Source of the DNA: Ignavibacteriales bacterium
GTDB taxonomy: Bacteria > Bacteroidota > Ignavibacteria > Ignavibacteriales > Ignavibacteriaceae
Assembly (NCBI GenBank): GCA_016707115.1
Contig: JADJIH010000019.1
Coordinates: forward strand, 1 to 49,304
Reading direction: 5' to 3'
DNA: 49,304 nucleotides
Part shown: in pieces, positions 25,476 to 35,500 of the stretch
Layout of the letters: each line of letters begins with the position of its first letter
Position numbering within the stretch: position 1 is the stretch's first letter
Position numbers and translations under genes: made by a program
The notes under the pieces: model-generated
Seen by the model: only the letters and a program-made list of their open reading frames with translations
The model's database searches: none
What the model was told of the DNA's origin: nothing

Positions 25476-26522
25476 TTAAAAAATATTATTCCAGATCATA
25501 TCAACTTCCAATTCCTTTATACACTTAAATTGAACATCTGTTCGTGAGCAAGTGAGTGGTTTTGGTGAGTAAAAGAAACATGGGGCACAATCTAAGTTTA
25601 ACGAAACAATTTTGTGTTCGGTTTTCCACGGATGAATGTAGTGCGGATTTGTCGGGCCGATTATAGCTATTACTTTTAATCCCAATGCAGATGCAACGTG
25701 CATAAGTGCAGAATCGTTTGTTACAAAAACATTACATCGTTTCATTATTGCAATACTCTGAAGAAATTTTTCTTTTTTAACTATAAAGGAACTATTAGAA
25801 TCGATCATTCTATTAATTGATGATTTTAATTCATCCTCTTCTGGTCCGCCAAACAAAAACACTTTTGCGTTTTTTTCACTAATTAGTTTTTTACCAAGCT
25901 CAGCAAACTTTTCTGGCTCCCACCTACGTTTAATGTGGTTTTTTAATGTTGCACAACCAGGATGAAATCCAACAACAAAATCATTTTCGGTTATGCTATT
26001 CTTTTTAAGATAATCTTCGGCAAACTTTTTATGCTCATCCGAAAGATGAATTTCCATTGCGGGTTCTTCATCAAACTTTTTGTTAAGCAGTTTTTCTACA
26101 AGTTTAATATTTGTTTGAGCGTTATGAGTTTTATCATTTTCTAAAACAGTTATGTTGTTTAACCAACCGAGGTTGGAAGTGTTCATTCTTAGATATTCAA
26201 CACCAACTCGCTTTTTTGCACCAAGTAAATAGTTTATAAAATTATATTCTTTTCTGTTGGAGGGATAAACATTAATTGTTGCATCATATTTATTTCTTAA
26301 TCCAACAACAAATTTTAGAGAGTTTAGAGTACCTTCTTTTAAAAAATCAAACTGTATTACTTTGTTAAAGTTTGGATTGGTTTCATAAATCTCTTTTGTC
26401 CCCTTAAACATCACAAGCGCATCAATCTCAGCAGAGGGAAGTGATTGACGCAATAATTTTAATGCGGGGGTAAACATCAACGCATCACCAATTCCGGAAA
26501 GTGCAAGGATTAAGATTTTCAT
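25476..26522 (-). CDS. Glycosyltransferase family 9 (heptosyltransferase-like)
   Basis: GT9 enzymes transfer heptose from ADP-heptose to lipopolysaccharide core in the cytoplasm. The 348 residues show the N-terminal MKILILALSGIGDALMFTPAL, which is the family start with its GDxLxxTP motif. The C-terminal domain has VVGFHPGCA, KVFLFGGPEEDEL and FVTNDSALMHVASALGLKVIAIIGPT (donor site). A C-terminal cysteine group CAPCFFYSPKPLTCSRTDVQ may bind metal. The acceptor is not determinable. A PAS gene and then a copy of its 3' end follow. Upstream lies a terminator and the DUF2723 gene, pointing to an envelope-glycan locus. Confidence 0.88.
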   Translation of the reverse strand: MKILILALSGIGDALMFTPALKLLRQSLPSAEIDALVMFKGTKEIYETNPNFNKVIQFDFLKEGTLNSLKFVVGLRNKYDATINVYPSNRKEYNFINYLLGAKKRVGVEYLRMNTSNLGWLNNITVLENDKTHNAQTNIKLVEKLLNKKFDEEPAMEIHLSDEHKKFAEDYLKKNSITENDFVVGFHPGCATLKNHIKRRWEPEKFAELGKKLISEKNAKVFLFGGPEEDELKSSINRMIDSNSSFIVKKEKFLQSIAIMKRCNVFVTNDSALMHVASALGLKVIAIIGPTNPHYIHPWKTEHKIVSLNLDCAPCFFYSPKPLTCSRTDVQFKCIKELEVDMIWNNIF

Positions 26523-26547
26523 AAAGAAAAATATTGAAGATATCTTT

Positions 26548-26598
26548 AAAAAAATTTATTCCCGCTAATCTATCTTACTCGACATCAGCGGGAATAAA
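26548..26598 (-). terminator. Rho-independent terminator of the DUF2723 gene
   Basis: On the minus strand TTTATTCCCGCT (26587-26598) pairs with AGCGGGAATAAA (26555-26566), a perfect 12-bp stem with a roughly 20-base loop, followed by seven Ts (26548-26554). Confidence 0.9.
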
Positions 26599-26614
26599 TT
26601 AGAATTCTAATAAT

Positions 26615-29578
26615 TTAGTTTGTCTTGCTTGTATCTTTTCCTTCTACAAGCGCCCTGTACTTTTGAATATTTGCGGCCACATTTGGATCGTTCGGAAAAA
26701 TACCGCTAAGTTTTTGCCAAATATCCAATAACTTATCGTTTCTTCCTTGTGCTTCATAAATATCAATCAAAACTCTATAAGGATTATAGAAAGACTGAAC
26801 ATCTGTTGGATCTTGTTCAAGCTTTAAAAGAGCTTGTTTTTCAACATCGGCGGAATATTTATCAAACTTATCTTTTGCACCTGCACGCAGATACAAATTG
26901 CTGATTTCATAAAGCAAACCATATTCCATAGGAATTAATTTGTTTGGAAGTTTTTCATCCATCGTATTAAGTGTGTTAATCGCCATATCATTCTGACCGG
27001 CGCCAATATAATAAAGTGTTAATCTTAAAAATGCATTTCTATAGTTTTGTGCCATTCTTTTATGGTTATCATCAAAGAAAATATTTGGATCATTTAATCC
27101 ACGGAATTTAAATCCAGGTTGATAATCTCTGCTATAGCCCACAGGTTCTGTAAGATTTGCTTTTAAAATATTTGGCTCAATAAATTCATCATTTGCTCTG
27201 CGTTTTTCCGGAACAAGACGAAATGCCATTCCTTCCATTCTTAGATAATCACTTAAGCCGATTTTACTGTCTTCAGAACAAGTAACTGCAAAGTATATTG
27301 GTCTTTCCCAATTATTAGCTTCAACAATTTCTTTAACCATTAAATCCTGAACCCGAATACCCTGGCCATTAGCAATTGTTGGATTCATTGTCCAGGTTAT
27401 GGCGCCTTGTTTTAAATAAGTTGTATCGCGCAAACCAAACTGCTGCATAATATCAGAAAAAGAAACCGTGCTGCTAGGAGTTGGCAGCGGCACAGTAATA
27501 TTCCTTGCTGCCCATTGCATAGGTCTTAAATCCATTATCTGCTGATCACTTAATCGCATTTTGATCTTGCCGACATTATATGGATCATTATTCTTTAGTT
27601 GAGATATATACCATTCAGTATTTAGCAAACTAAGATTTGCAATCTTAACATCACGCCTTACTCCTTCAACATCCTGCAAATACCAAAGCGGAAAAGTATC
27701 GTTATCTCCGTTAGTAAACAGAACAGAATTAGGAGCACAGCTTTGTAAAAGATTATATGAATAATCCCATGGAACCCAATTGTTTGATCTATCATGAGTA
27801 AAATAATTTGCCTGGAGCATTTTAACCGGAACTAAAACAATTCCAACAGCCAGTACAGCATACGCAGCTGCGTTACGCGCAGAAGTACTTTTTACTTTTG
27901 CCTGGATCAAATCGATTAAACCTCTCAGACCAATTGAAATCCAGATTGCATAAACAAAGAAAGCTCCTACATAAAAGTAATCTCTTTCCCTTGGCTGGGG
28001 TTGCTGCTGATTTTGATAGAACGCCGTTAAATGTCCCATAAAAATAAACATTATCATAAATACAGCGGCCATCTTCCAATCTTTGCGGAAGTGAAAATAA
28101 ATTCCAAGTAAACCAAGCAAGAAGGGAATTCCAAATAATGAATCTTTTGCTTCACCAGCAAAATTAATTCCAATAAGTTTTCCAAAAATATTTCCAATAC
28201 CGTTAAATGGAGCAATGTTTGCGCCCTGATCTTGTACCCAACCTTCACGACCTGCAAAATTCCACAATAAATATCTTGTCATCATGTGGTTCATTTGATA
28301 TGAATAGAAGAAATCAAGATCGGAAGAATAGTTTGTATAGACGCCCATCTGATGAGGTTCAGTTGCAAATCTTCTTTTGAAAGTAGGGAAGTCGCCGTAC
28401 TGTTCACGATTTAGATATTTAACAAGTTCGGTAAAAGTATCGGGATCATTTTCATCCATCGGAGGATTTTGGTTAGAGCGAATGATAACCATTGCAAAGG
28501 TCATAAATCCAACAAGTACAAAAATGAAAGACATAAACACCAGATGAAGAGTTGGTTTGGATTCTTTTCTGGAATAGTGAACTCCATAACCAAGACCGGC
28601 AAAAAGTAACGCAAGAATAATTATCTCTGTAACAATATTATCTCCGCCTATTGCCGTCATAAGTTCTGGTAGATATTTTACAACACCAGGATAAGTTGCA
28701 AAAAGAGCAATTCCACCAATTATCAATGGCATATAAAAAGAGTTTCTTGTAAAGATCTTCTTCCAATAAATACCCATAATCAAAGCACTAATACCCACTA
28801 TAAAAAGCTTAAACTTTGTATCAAAATCTTTATACTCTTCCATTGTTGGAGGAGTTTGGGATTTTTGAGAACTCCACCAGAAAACAGCGAGCAGAAGAAC
28901 AATAACAGAATGACCTAAAAATATATAGCTGGTTTTCTTAAGTGATTCTTCATCATTAACGTATTTCTTAAACATAATAATCATCACAACAGGTACTGCT
29001 GCTAGCACACTCATAAGATGCACACCTGTTGATAGTCCAACCAAGTATGCAATCATTAAAATATATTTTTCGCTGTCTTTATTATCAGCTCGTTCATTCC
29101 ACCTTATAATTAAATAAGTAACAGCAGCAAAAAGAAAAGTACTGAACGCATAAACTTCAGCTTCAACACCGTTAAACCAAAAGGTATCGCTAAAAGAAAA
29201 AGCAAGAGCACCAATAGCTGCAGAAACATAGGTTGATATTGCATCAAACATATTGTCTGCTTTTTTACCCTTATAGTTTTCAATCAATTTTACTGCGATA
29301 AGATAAAGCAGAAGAATGGAAAGAGCTGATGAAATCACGGAGATCAGATTTACTCTAAAGCCAAGATTTTCTCCAATTGGCAGCTTTGAAAAAATATTTC
29401 CTAATAGTAAAAAGAATGGGGTTCCCGGAGGATGAGGCACTTGCAATGAAACAGATGCCGCAATAAACTCACCGCAATCCCAAAAGGAAACTGACGGCTG
29501 TACTGTCATAAACAGTACAATGAAAGAAATTATAAAAACAATTCCTGCAATTACTTTATTTAGCAGATTGAAATTCAT
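26615..29578 (-). CDS. DUF2723 multi-pass membrane protein (TMEM260-like, putative glycosyltransferase)
   Basis: DUF2723 proteins are GT-C-fold membrane proteins; the vertebrate relative TMEM260 is an O-mannosyltransferase. The 987 residues have about a dozen transmembrane helices in the first 600. The signature is near the N-terminus: SFWDCGEFIAASVSLQVPHP (acidic GT-C type loop) then PGTPFFLLLGN. NQQQPQPRERDYFYVGAFFV lies at about 510-535. A periplasmic part with FTNGDNDTFPLWYLQDVEGV follows, and the C-terminus contains helical TPR-like repeats (ending DIWQKLSGIFPNDPNVAANI). The donor and target are unknown; protein or lipid glycosylation in the envelope is the inferred role. Confidence 0.9.
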   Translation of the reverse strand: MNFNLLNKVIAGIVFIISFIVLFMTVQPSVSFWDCGEFIAASVSLQVPHPPGTPFFLLLGNIFSKLPIGENLGFRVNLISVISSALSILLLYLIAVKLIENYKGKKADNMFDAISTYVSAAIGALAFSFSDTFWFNGVEAEVYAFSTFLFAAVTYLIIRWNERADNKDSEKYILMIAYLVGLSTGVHLMSVLAAVPVVMIIMFKKYVNDEESLKKTSYIFLGHSVIVLLLAVFWWSSQKSQTPPTMEEYKDFDTKFKLFIVGISALIMGIYWKKIFTRNSFYMPLIIGGIALFATYPGVVKYLPELMTAIGGDNIVTEIIILALLFAGLGYGVHYSRKESKPTLHLVFMSFIFVLVGFMTFAMVIIRSNQNPPMDENDPDTFTELVKYLNREQYGDFPTFKRRFATEPHQMGVYTNYSSDLDFFYSYQMNHMMTRYLLWNFAGREGWVQDQGANIAPFNGIGNIFGKLIGINFAGEAKDSLFGIPFLLGLLGIYFHFRKDWKMAAVFMIMFIFMGHLTAFYQNQQQPQPRERDYFYVGAFFVYAIWISIGLRGLIDLIQAKVKSTSARNAAAYAVLAVGIVLVPVKMLQANYFTHDRSNNWVPWDYSYNLLQSCAPNSVLFTNGDNDTFPLWYLQDVEGVRRDVKIANLSLLNTEWYISQLKNNDPYNVGKIKMRLSDQQIMDLRPMQWAARNITVPLPTPSSTVSFSDIMQQFGLRDTTYLKQGAITWTMNPTIANGQGIRVQDLMVKEIVEANNWERPIYFAVTCSEDSKIGLSDYLRMEGMAFRLVPEKRRANDEFIEPNILKANLTEPVGYSRDYQPGFKFRGLNDPNIFFDDNHKRMAQNYRNAFLRLTLYYIGAGQNDMAINTLNTMDEKLPNKLIPMEYGLLYEISNLYLRAGAKDKFDKYSADVEKQALLKLEQDPTDVQSFYNPYRVLIDIYEAQGRNDKLLDIWQKLSGIFPNDPNVAANIQKYRALVEGKDTSKTN

Positions 29579-29648
29579 TATTACCTCTAATTTGGAATGA
29601 GCTTTGTGTTTTTTATATATAATTTATGAGCGAATGTTTTTTAGACGT

Positions 29649-29882
29649 TCAGTTTTCTGATTCGTTGTTTTTTTTGAATAAGTGATCGTACTTTGATTTA
29701 TCAACCGGAGTATAAAACTTATCATATAGATCTTTAAGCTTTTTCATTGAAACAGTATCAAAATCCTCATCATCTTTTTGGCGTTTTACAAACTTTTTGT
29801 AATCCTCAAGTTGATTACGATCCATTTTATTCTCAAATCTTTTGAGAAAATCCAAATATTTTTGCTGATCTCTGTATGCCAT
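29649..29882 (-). CDS. Small charged protein of unknown function
   Basis: The frame is open from 29936, but MAYRDQQKYLDFLKRFENKM at 29882 is preceded by AGAAAGG and is the better start, giving 77 residues. It is highly charged and helical (YKKFVKRQKDDEDFDTVSMK), with no cysteines or membrane segment. I recognise no family. It lies 70 bases upstream of the DUF2723 gene on the same strand and may be its operon leader. Confidence 0.55.
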   Translation of the reverse strand: MAYRDQQKYLDFLKRFENKMDRNQLEDYKKFVKRQKDDEDFDTVSMKKLKDLYDKFYTPVDKSKYDHLFKKNNESEN

Positions 29883-30085
29883 TGGGAATACCTTTCTTGC
29901 TGGATAAGCAAAATTAACCGCGCAAAAAATAAACAAACTTTAAGTGGCAAAAAAATGAAAATAAAGACTATGTTTTTAAGAAAAGATGGCAGTACGCTTT
30001 AATAAAAGTATACTGCTAGTAATTTACTGAGAAGTTTTTAATCTGAGTTTGCCGCCGCGGAATTTTATTGAGCAACATTATTTAT

Positions 30086-30664
30086 TTAGATATCGAAATG
30101 AATTACCAAGCTTGCACCGAGAAGTATATGACTAAAATCAATTTGTGAATCGCCGCCATTTACGTATAAATATTTACTGGTAATGTTAATTAATGATTGA
30201 TCTGCTAGTTTGAACGAAGTCCCAATTCCCGCTCCCATTGCAAACTTTGCTTGAAAGTCTGTTGATTCAGTTGTTGTTACGCCATAAGCATCCTGAAAAT
30301 TAGCAGTAATCTTAATTAAGTTTACTCCAAGTTCTCCTATTAAATAAAACTCATCGTAAATAAAATATTTTACTGCACCTTTTATCGGGATAGACTTTAA
30401 ATCAAAAGTAATTACTTTTCCCTGATATCCGATCTCACCGTTATTTGCGGCGTAAATTGTATAACCGGTTAACAGTTGAATGCTGTATTTGGGATTTACC
30501 GGATATTCGCCAAACAGCGTCCAACTATGTCCAACCTTAACAACATCCGCAAAATCACCCATTGGAAAGGCAACATCATAACCTAAACCAACACTAATTC
30601 TATCCTGAGAATATGAAATGATAGAAAATAAAACGATAAAAATTAAAATAGCAAGTTTTTTCAT
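30086..30664 (-). CDS. Outer-membrane beta-barrel protein
   Basis: The 192 residues start with a signal peptide MKKLAILIFIVLFSIISYSQ. The rest alternates hydrophobic and polar residues in strand-sized blocks (SVGLGYDVAFPMGDF, YSIQLLTGYTIYA, YFIYDEFYLIGELGVNLI, KFAMGAGIGTSFKLA) and ends in LGASLVIHFDI with a C-terminal aromatic/hydrophobic strand, typical of small 8-strand porin-family barrels. The ligand is unknown. It overlaps the upstream 117-residue gene by 4 bases (ATGA), so the two are coupled. Confidence 0.84.
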   Translation of the reverse strand: MKKLAILIFIVLFSIISYSQDRISVGLGYDVAFPMGDFADVVKVGHSWTLFGEYPVNPKYSIQLLTGYTIYAANNGEIGYQGKVITFDLKSIPIKGAVKYFIYDEFYLIGELGVNLIKITANFQDAYGVTTTESTDFQAKFAMGAGIGTSFKLADQSLINITSKYLYVNGGDSQIDFSHILLGASLVIHFDI

Positions 30665-31014
30665 AGCGAATCCTTTTTTGCTTGGGTAATTCTAAATATT
30701 TCCATTTTGATGTTACTCGGGAATTTTAATCTGCTGCGGTGCCAGTAGTTATATTCTGTTATATTTTCAAACTTGTGAAGTTTTACTTCGTTAAAAAGAT
30801 CATCTTCTTTTTTGTTTAACTCTTCTAACTTCTCAAAATATTGCAGCTGACTAATTTTCATTTGCGCGTAATCAAGCTTCAACTGATTATGTTCTGATGT
30901 GATCAGCAGATCCAGTTCTCTAAACGTTTTGTCATCAAGACCTGAAGTAGATGCCAGATAATAAAATCCTGCAACTAAAAGTAATCCAATTATTATAGGA
31001 AAAATTTTTCTCAT
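30661..31014 (-). CDS. Membrane-anchored small protein
   Basis: I do not recognise the family. The 117 residues start MRKIFPIIIGLLLVAGFYYL, a single N-terminal membrane anchor or uncleaved signal. A helical, charged periplasmic region follows (LLITSEHNQLKLDYAQMKIS, QYFEKLEELNKKEDDLFNEV). Translational overlap with the outer-membrane barrel gene suggests a shared envelope role. Confidence 0.7.
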   Translation of the reverse strand: MRKIFPIIIGLLLVAGFYYLASTSGLDDKTFRELDLLITSEHNQLKLDYAQMKISQLQYFEKLEELNKKEDDLFNEVKLHKFENITEYNYWHRSRLKFPSNIKMEIFRITQAKKDSL

Positions 31015-31176
31015 TAATGATTAATTTCTTTTGTAATAATAATATATAAAAGAATAATTCCTTTAAACAATTTTAACATTTATTGATTTTCACTAAAAAT
31101 ATATTAAGTTGTTGTTAGAGAGTTTAAAATTGTAAAGTTAATTGAGCATTTATCTTCAAACAGAGAGGAAAATTAT

Positions 31177-31557
31177 ATGACCAAGGAAATAAAAGTCTCT
31201 GAAAGCGGTAAATACATTATCGTACGTGTTAATGAAGATATGACAAGGGCATTGGCAGAATCCTTGGGTTTAGAGGCTATGCATTTGGGCATCAGGAAAG
31301 ACATAAACAAATATTTATACGATCTTCGAAATTCACGAAATAAAGAATCAATAAATGCTAATTACATTTTTGCCAACCAGGATCTGAAACGCCTAGAACC
31401 CAACCTATCAAACACAATTGCAATGCTTACAAGCCCGAATGATAAATCTCACGATTTTATTGAAACTGTTTTAAGAAATGCCGGTTATAATGTTAGACTT
31501 TTTGTAGTTGAAGAAGAAGCAATTGAGTGGTTAGAAGAAGCTTCGAATATTTTGTAA
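31177..31557 (+). CDS. STAS-like/SpoIIAA-like small protein
   Basis: The 126 residues begin KVSESGKYIIVRVNEDMTRA and continue with alternating strands and helices: KYLYDLRNSRNKESINANYI, NTIAMLTSPNDKSHDFIETV, GYNVRLFVVEEEAIEWLEEA. This is the layout of SpoIIAA/STAS-like domains found as single proteins in Bacteroidota and Chlorobi. Its role is unknown; anti-sigma-type regulation is only a possibility. AGAGAGG lies 8 nt upstream of the ATG. Confidence 0.72.
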   Translation: MTKEIKVSESGKYIIVRVNEDMTRALAESLGLEAMHLGIRKDINKYLYDLRNSRNKESINANYIFANQDLKRLEPNLSNTIAMLTSPNDKSHDFIETVLRNAGYNVRLFVVEEEAIEWLEEASNIL

Positions 31558-31612
31558 ATTGTAATTGTAAAAATTATAGCTAGTCACCAAAGATTCCCAA
31601 AAAAGGATTATT

Positions 31613-31915
31613 ATGATTAAACACATTGTATTCTGGCGTTTAAATGAAAGCGCATACGGAAATGATAAACAAACCAACGCACAAATCTTAAAAGAAAAAC
31701 TTCTTGCAATGCAAGGCAAAGTTGATGGTTTGTTAAAAGTAGAAGTTGGATTTGATTTCAGTAATGAAAAAGATTCCTGCGAAGTTGCTTTATACTCAGA
31801 GTTTAGTACCAAAGAAGCCTTATATCAATATCAAATTCATCCAGATCACGAAGAAATAAAAAAATGGCTTAGCGAAGTTCGATGCGAACGACGGGTTGTG
31901 GATTACGAGATCTAA
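31613..31915 (+). CDS. Dabb family protein (stress-responsive A/B barrel)
   Basis: Dabb proteins are small dimeric alpha/beta barrels induced by stress in plants and bacteria; their substrates are mostly unknown. The 100 residues start MIKHIVFWRLNESAYGNDKQ, the family opening, followed by GLLKVEVGFDFS, EVALYSEFSTKEALYQYQIH and PDHEEIKKWL, the conserved HPxH-like end of the fold. It sits 55 bases after the STAS-like gene on the same strand. Confidence 0.88.
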   Translation: MIKHIVFWRLNESAYGNDKQTNAQILKEKLLAMQGKVDGLLKVEVGFDFSNEKDSCEVALYSEFSTKEALYQYQIHPDHEEIKKWLSEVRCERRVVDYEI

Positions 31916-32536
31916 ATTTAAAACATCAAAATACACATATAAATTGTGTCGGAGTTTAACTTGAAAAAGTCTTAATTTTTATATCGTTTTAATCGAACAA
32001 ATGGGTTTTGGACAACGTGGATATACGTTCCATTTCTTGAGACCAAAACCTATAATATTGGAACAGAGTTTATAAACTCTTAAAAAATATGATCTTTTGT
32101 TTTAAGATTATTTGGGTCTTTAATGAAGAGCTTTGTTCAGATAAAAATCTTGGGAAAACTAGAAGTCCAGTGATTTTGAGATTGATGAAGAACTGATAGT
32201 TTGGTTTGACTTAGAAATAGGATAAACAAATACAAACTGAATTATTTCTTTGTAAATTGGTCCAAAAATATTTCTAAAAGGACTTGATTTTGTGTACCAG
32301 CTTTTAGAAAGATTTGGAGTTAATTAATTCAGAACTATTAGAAACCACATCCCATATTGGTCTAACTGATACAGAAATTCAAATTCTGCGTTGGTTTAAC
32401 TGAAAAGATCAATTTTGAATTTGGAAGGTGGAAAATTTGACTGGGTTTGCCCATGCATTTGATATCCAATCTGGACGCCGTATTTGGGAGTTGGTATTTC
32501 TCGGGTATAAACTGAATATGATAAGACTTAAAAGTT
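31916..32536. other. Unexplained 620-base region without an open gene
   Basis: It lies between the convergent Dabb and mfd genes. No frame stays open for 60 codons on either strand. A few plus-strand stretches look coding-like (for example FEIDEELIVWFDLEIG near 32175-32222 and GLDFVYQLLERFGVN near 32283-32327), which may be chance or pieces of a decayed gene. Variants of TTGGTTTAACTGA recur at about 32200, 32356 and 32391. I see no tRNA, terminator or IS end. Confidence 0.4.
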
Positions 32537-35500
32537 TTACAGCAGCTTCCTCAACTTCAATTTTAGCTTAACTTCATTTCCGAAAAGTTTTGAAACTCTT
32601 CCACAGAAAGTAATTAAATAAGAAAGAATATCTTCAGCTTTTTCAAATCTGTTTTCAATTACAAGTTTCATTACTTCTTTTTGCTGATTGAATTTTACTT
32701 TGTCTTTATAATGATCCATTATAAATCTCATCAACTCAACAAAACGCACTTTGTAATAATCTTCTTTTTCTCCACGTGGAAGAATTATAAAAATATTTTT
32801 TCGTTGGATTGCAACTCTTTCAAACAAAGCAAAAGAGGAATAGAATTTTAAAGTTGCGGTTAGAACCAATCGTTTTACAACTTCCGGCAAAACTCCAAAT
32901 CTATCCAACATTTCTTCTTTAAGTTCTTCAATCTCAGATAAACTTTTTACAGAATACAATGCAGTGTAAAAGTTTAATCGATCCATTTGTTCCGGCATAT
33001 AAGTAACAGGAATACCAATTTCAAAAAATGTATCAATCGTTGGATCAGTTCTTTCTTCAATCTTTGGTAATGATTTGAAAACTTCTTTAAAGTCCTGATA
33101 CTTCAATTCATCAACAGCTTCATTTATCAACTTAACATAAAGATCAAAACCAACATCGCTAATAAATCCTGTTTGCTCTGTACCGAGTAAATTTCCTGCA
33201 CCCCTAATTTCCAGATCACGCATAGCAACATTAAAACCAGATCCGATTTCTGTGTACTCTTCAATCGCCTGCAAACGGCGTAAAGCCTTTTTTGTAATTC
33301 CACTTAACGAAGGAACAATAAAATGCGCATAAGCTTGTCTGTCGCTTCTTCCAACTCTTCCGCGCAATTGATGAAGTTCTGCAAGTCCAAATCTATCAGC
33401 ACGATTTATAATTATCGTGTTAACATTCGGTATATCAATTCCTGATTCAATAATTTTTGTTGATAACAGAACATCAAACTTACGATTGAGAAAACCATGG
33501 ATAACTTCTTCGAGCTGTGATGGTTTCATCTGTCCATGCGCAACTCCGATTTTTGCTTCAGGAACATAACGTTTAATGTAGTCTGCAAGTTTATCGATTG
33601 ATTGAACACGATCGTGAACTAAATAAACTTGTCCATTTCGTTTTAGCTCGTTCATTATCCATTCACGGATTTTAAGAGCATCAAAGGTGGAAACATTTGT
33701 AAAGATTGGCTGTCTGTTTGGCGGAGGTGTTGCAATAATTGAAAGATCACGCGCACCAAGTAAAGATAAATTTAATGTTCTTGGAATTGGAGTTGCTGTT
33801 AATGTAAGCGTATCAACATTTACTTTTACCTGGCGCAGCTTTTCTTTTGCCGCAACACCAAAACGATGTTCTTCATCAATGATAAGCAAACCAAGATCTT
33901 TAAACTTAACATCTTTAGAAATTAATCTATGCGTTCCAATTAAAACATCAAGTTGACCTTCTTCTAAAAGTTTTACAATTTCTTTTTGCTCTTTCTTTGT
34001 TTGAAATCTTGAAAGAGCTGCAACACGAACAGGAAATTGAGTTAAACGATCTTTAAAAGTATTGTAATGCTGTTCAGCTAAAATTGTAGTTGGAACAAGC
34101 ACGCCAACCTGTTTACCATCTTGCACAGCTTTAAAAGCGGCACGCACAGCAATTTCGGTTTTTCCAAATCCAACATCGCCGCAAACCAAACGATCCATCG
34201 GATTTTTTGCTTCCATATCAATCTTAACATCCTCGCTTGCTTTTGCCTGATCAGGAGTATCTTCATAAAAAAATGATGCTTCAAGTTCTCGTTGCCAAAT
34301 TGTATCGGGTGAAAATTTATAACCATCAGTTGATTTTCTTTTTGCATAAAGTTCAATCAACTCGCGGGCAGCTTCTTTAATCTTTTTCTTAGCTTTTGCT
34401 TTTGTGCTTAGCCACTCCCCGCTCCCAAGAGTTGCAAGCGTTGGTTTTAGATTTTCATTTGAAGAATATCGTTTAACGAGTGCGAGATAGTTTAGATTAA
34501 CATAAACAACTCCGCCTTCAGCATAAAGAATCTTCATTGATTCCTGATCAGAATCACCAATCTTAATTGTTTGCAAGCCGGCGTACTGCCCTATTCCATA
34601 ATCTTCGTGAACAACATAATCGCCACGCTTAATTGAAGCGAAGCTTTTTGCTTTAGATTTTTTATACTTTTTTGCAGAAGAGATTTTTGTACGATATGGT
34701 TTGTTAAAAATCTGGTAATCTGTTAAAAGAAGAATTTTATCTTCTTTATTTAAGAAGCCTTCTTTAACGGCTAAAGTCTCTATTTTAATTTTACCTGATT
34801 CAACAAGCTCTTCAAGTTCAGGATTTATCTCGCTTAATAAATCACTTAGTCTTTTGGTTTGAAGTTCATTTTCAGATGTGATGACAATAGAATAGCTTTT
34901 ATCCGCATATTCTTTTATTACAGAAAAAAGAATTTGATAATTAGAATTAATTGATGGCGCAGGTGAGATACCAAGCTCAATTCTATTTTCAGATGCTAGC
35001 TCTTCTTCAATTATCCAGTTTGCGTTTTTACCTTTGTAATCGAATGAAGTTGTTTCGATAATTTCGGGTTTTACAGCGATAACTTCTACCGCTTCTGGAA
35101 ATTCATCTTCATCAATAGCTTTTTCTTTTTTCTTCGATTTTATTTCTTCTTTAACGACAGGAACAATTTCTTCTTTGGTAGACTTTATATTATCTAATTC
35201 GTAAGCGGAAGCAATAAAAATTGGATTATTTAAATAACCAAAAATATCAGAGTTAAAATCCTCGGTTTGATTTTCAAAAGCACCAGCAAGAGTTACTTCT
35301 TCAACTTTCTCAAATGAACGCTGGCTTTCAGAATCAAAGTAACGGATTGATTCTATAAAATCACCATCAAACTCTAATCTTACCGGACTTTTTTCTGAGT
35401 AAGACCAAAAATCTACAATAGCTCCGCGCTGCGAATAATAACCGGGTGCTTCTACAAATTTATCTTTGGTGTAAATGAGAAGATTTAAATATTCAATTAA

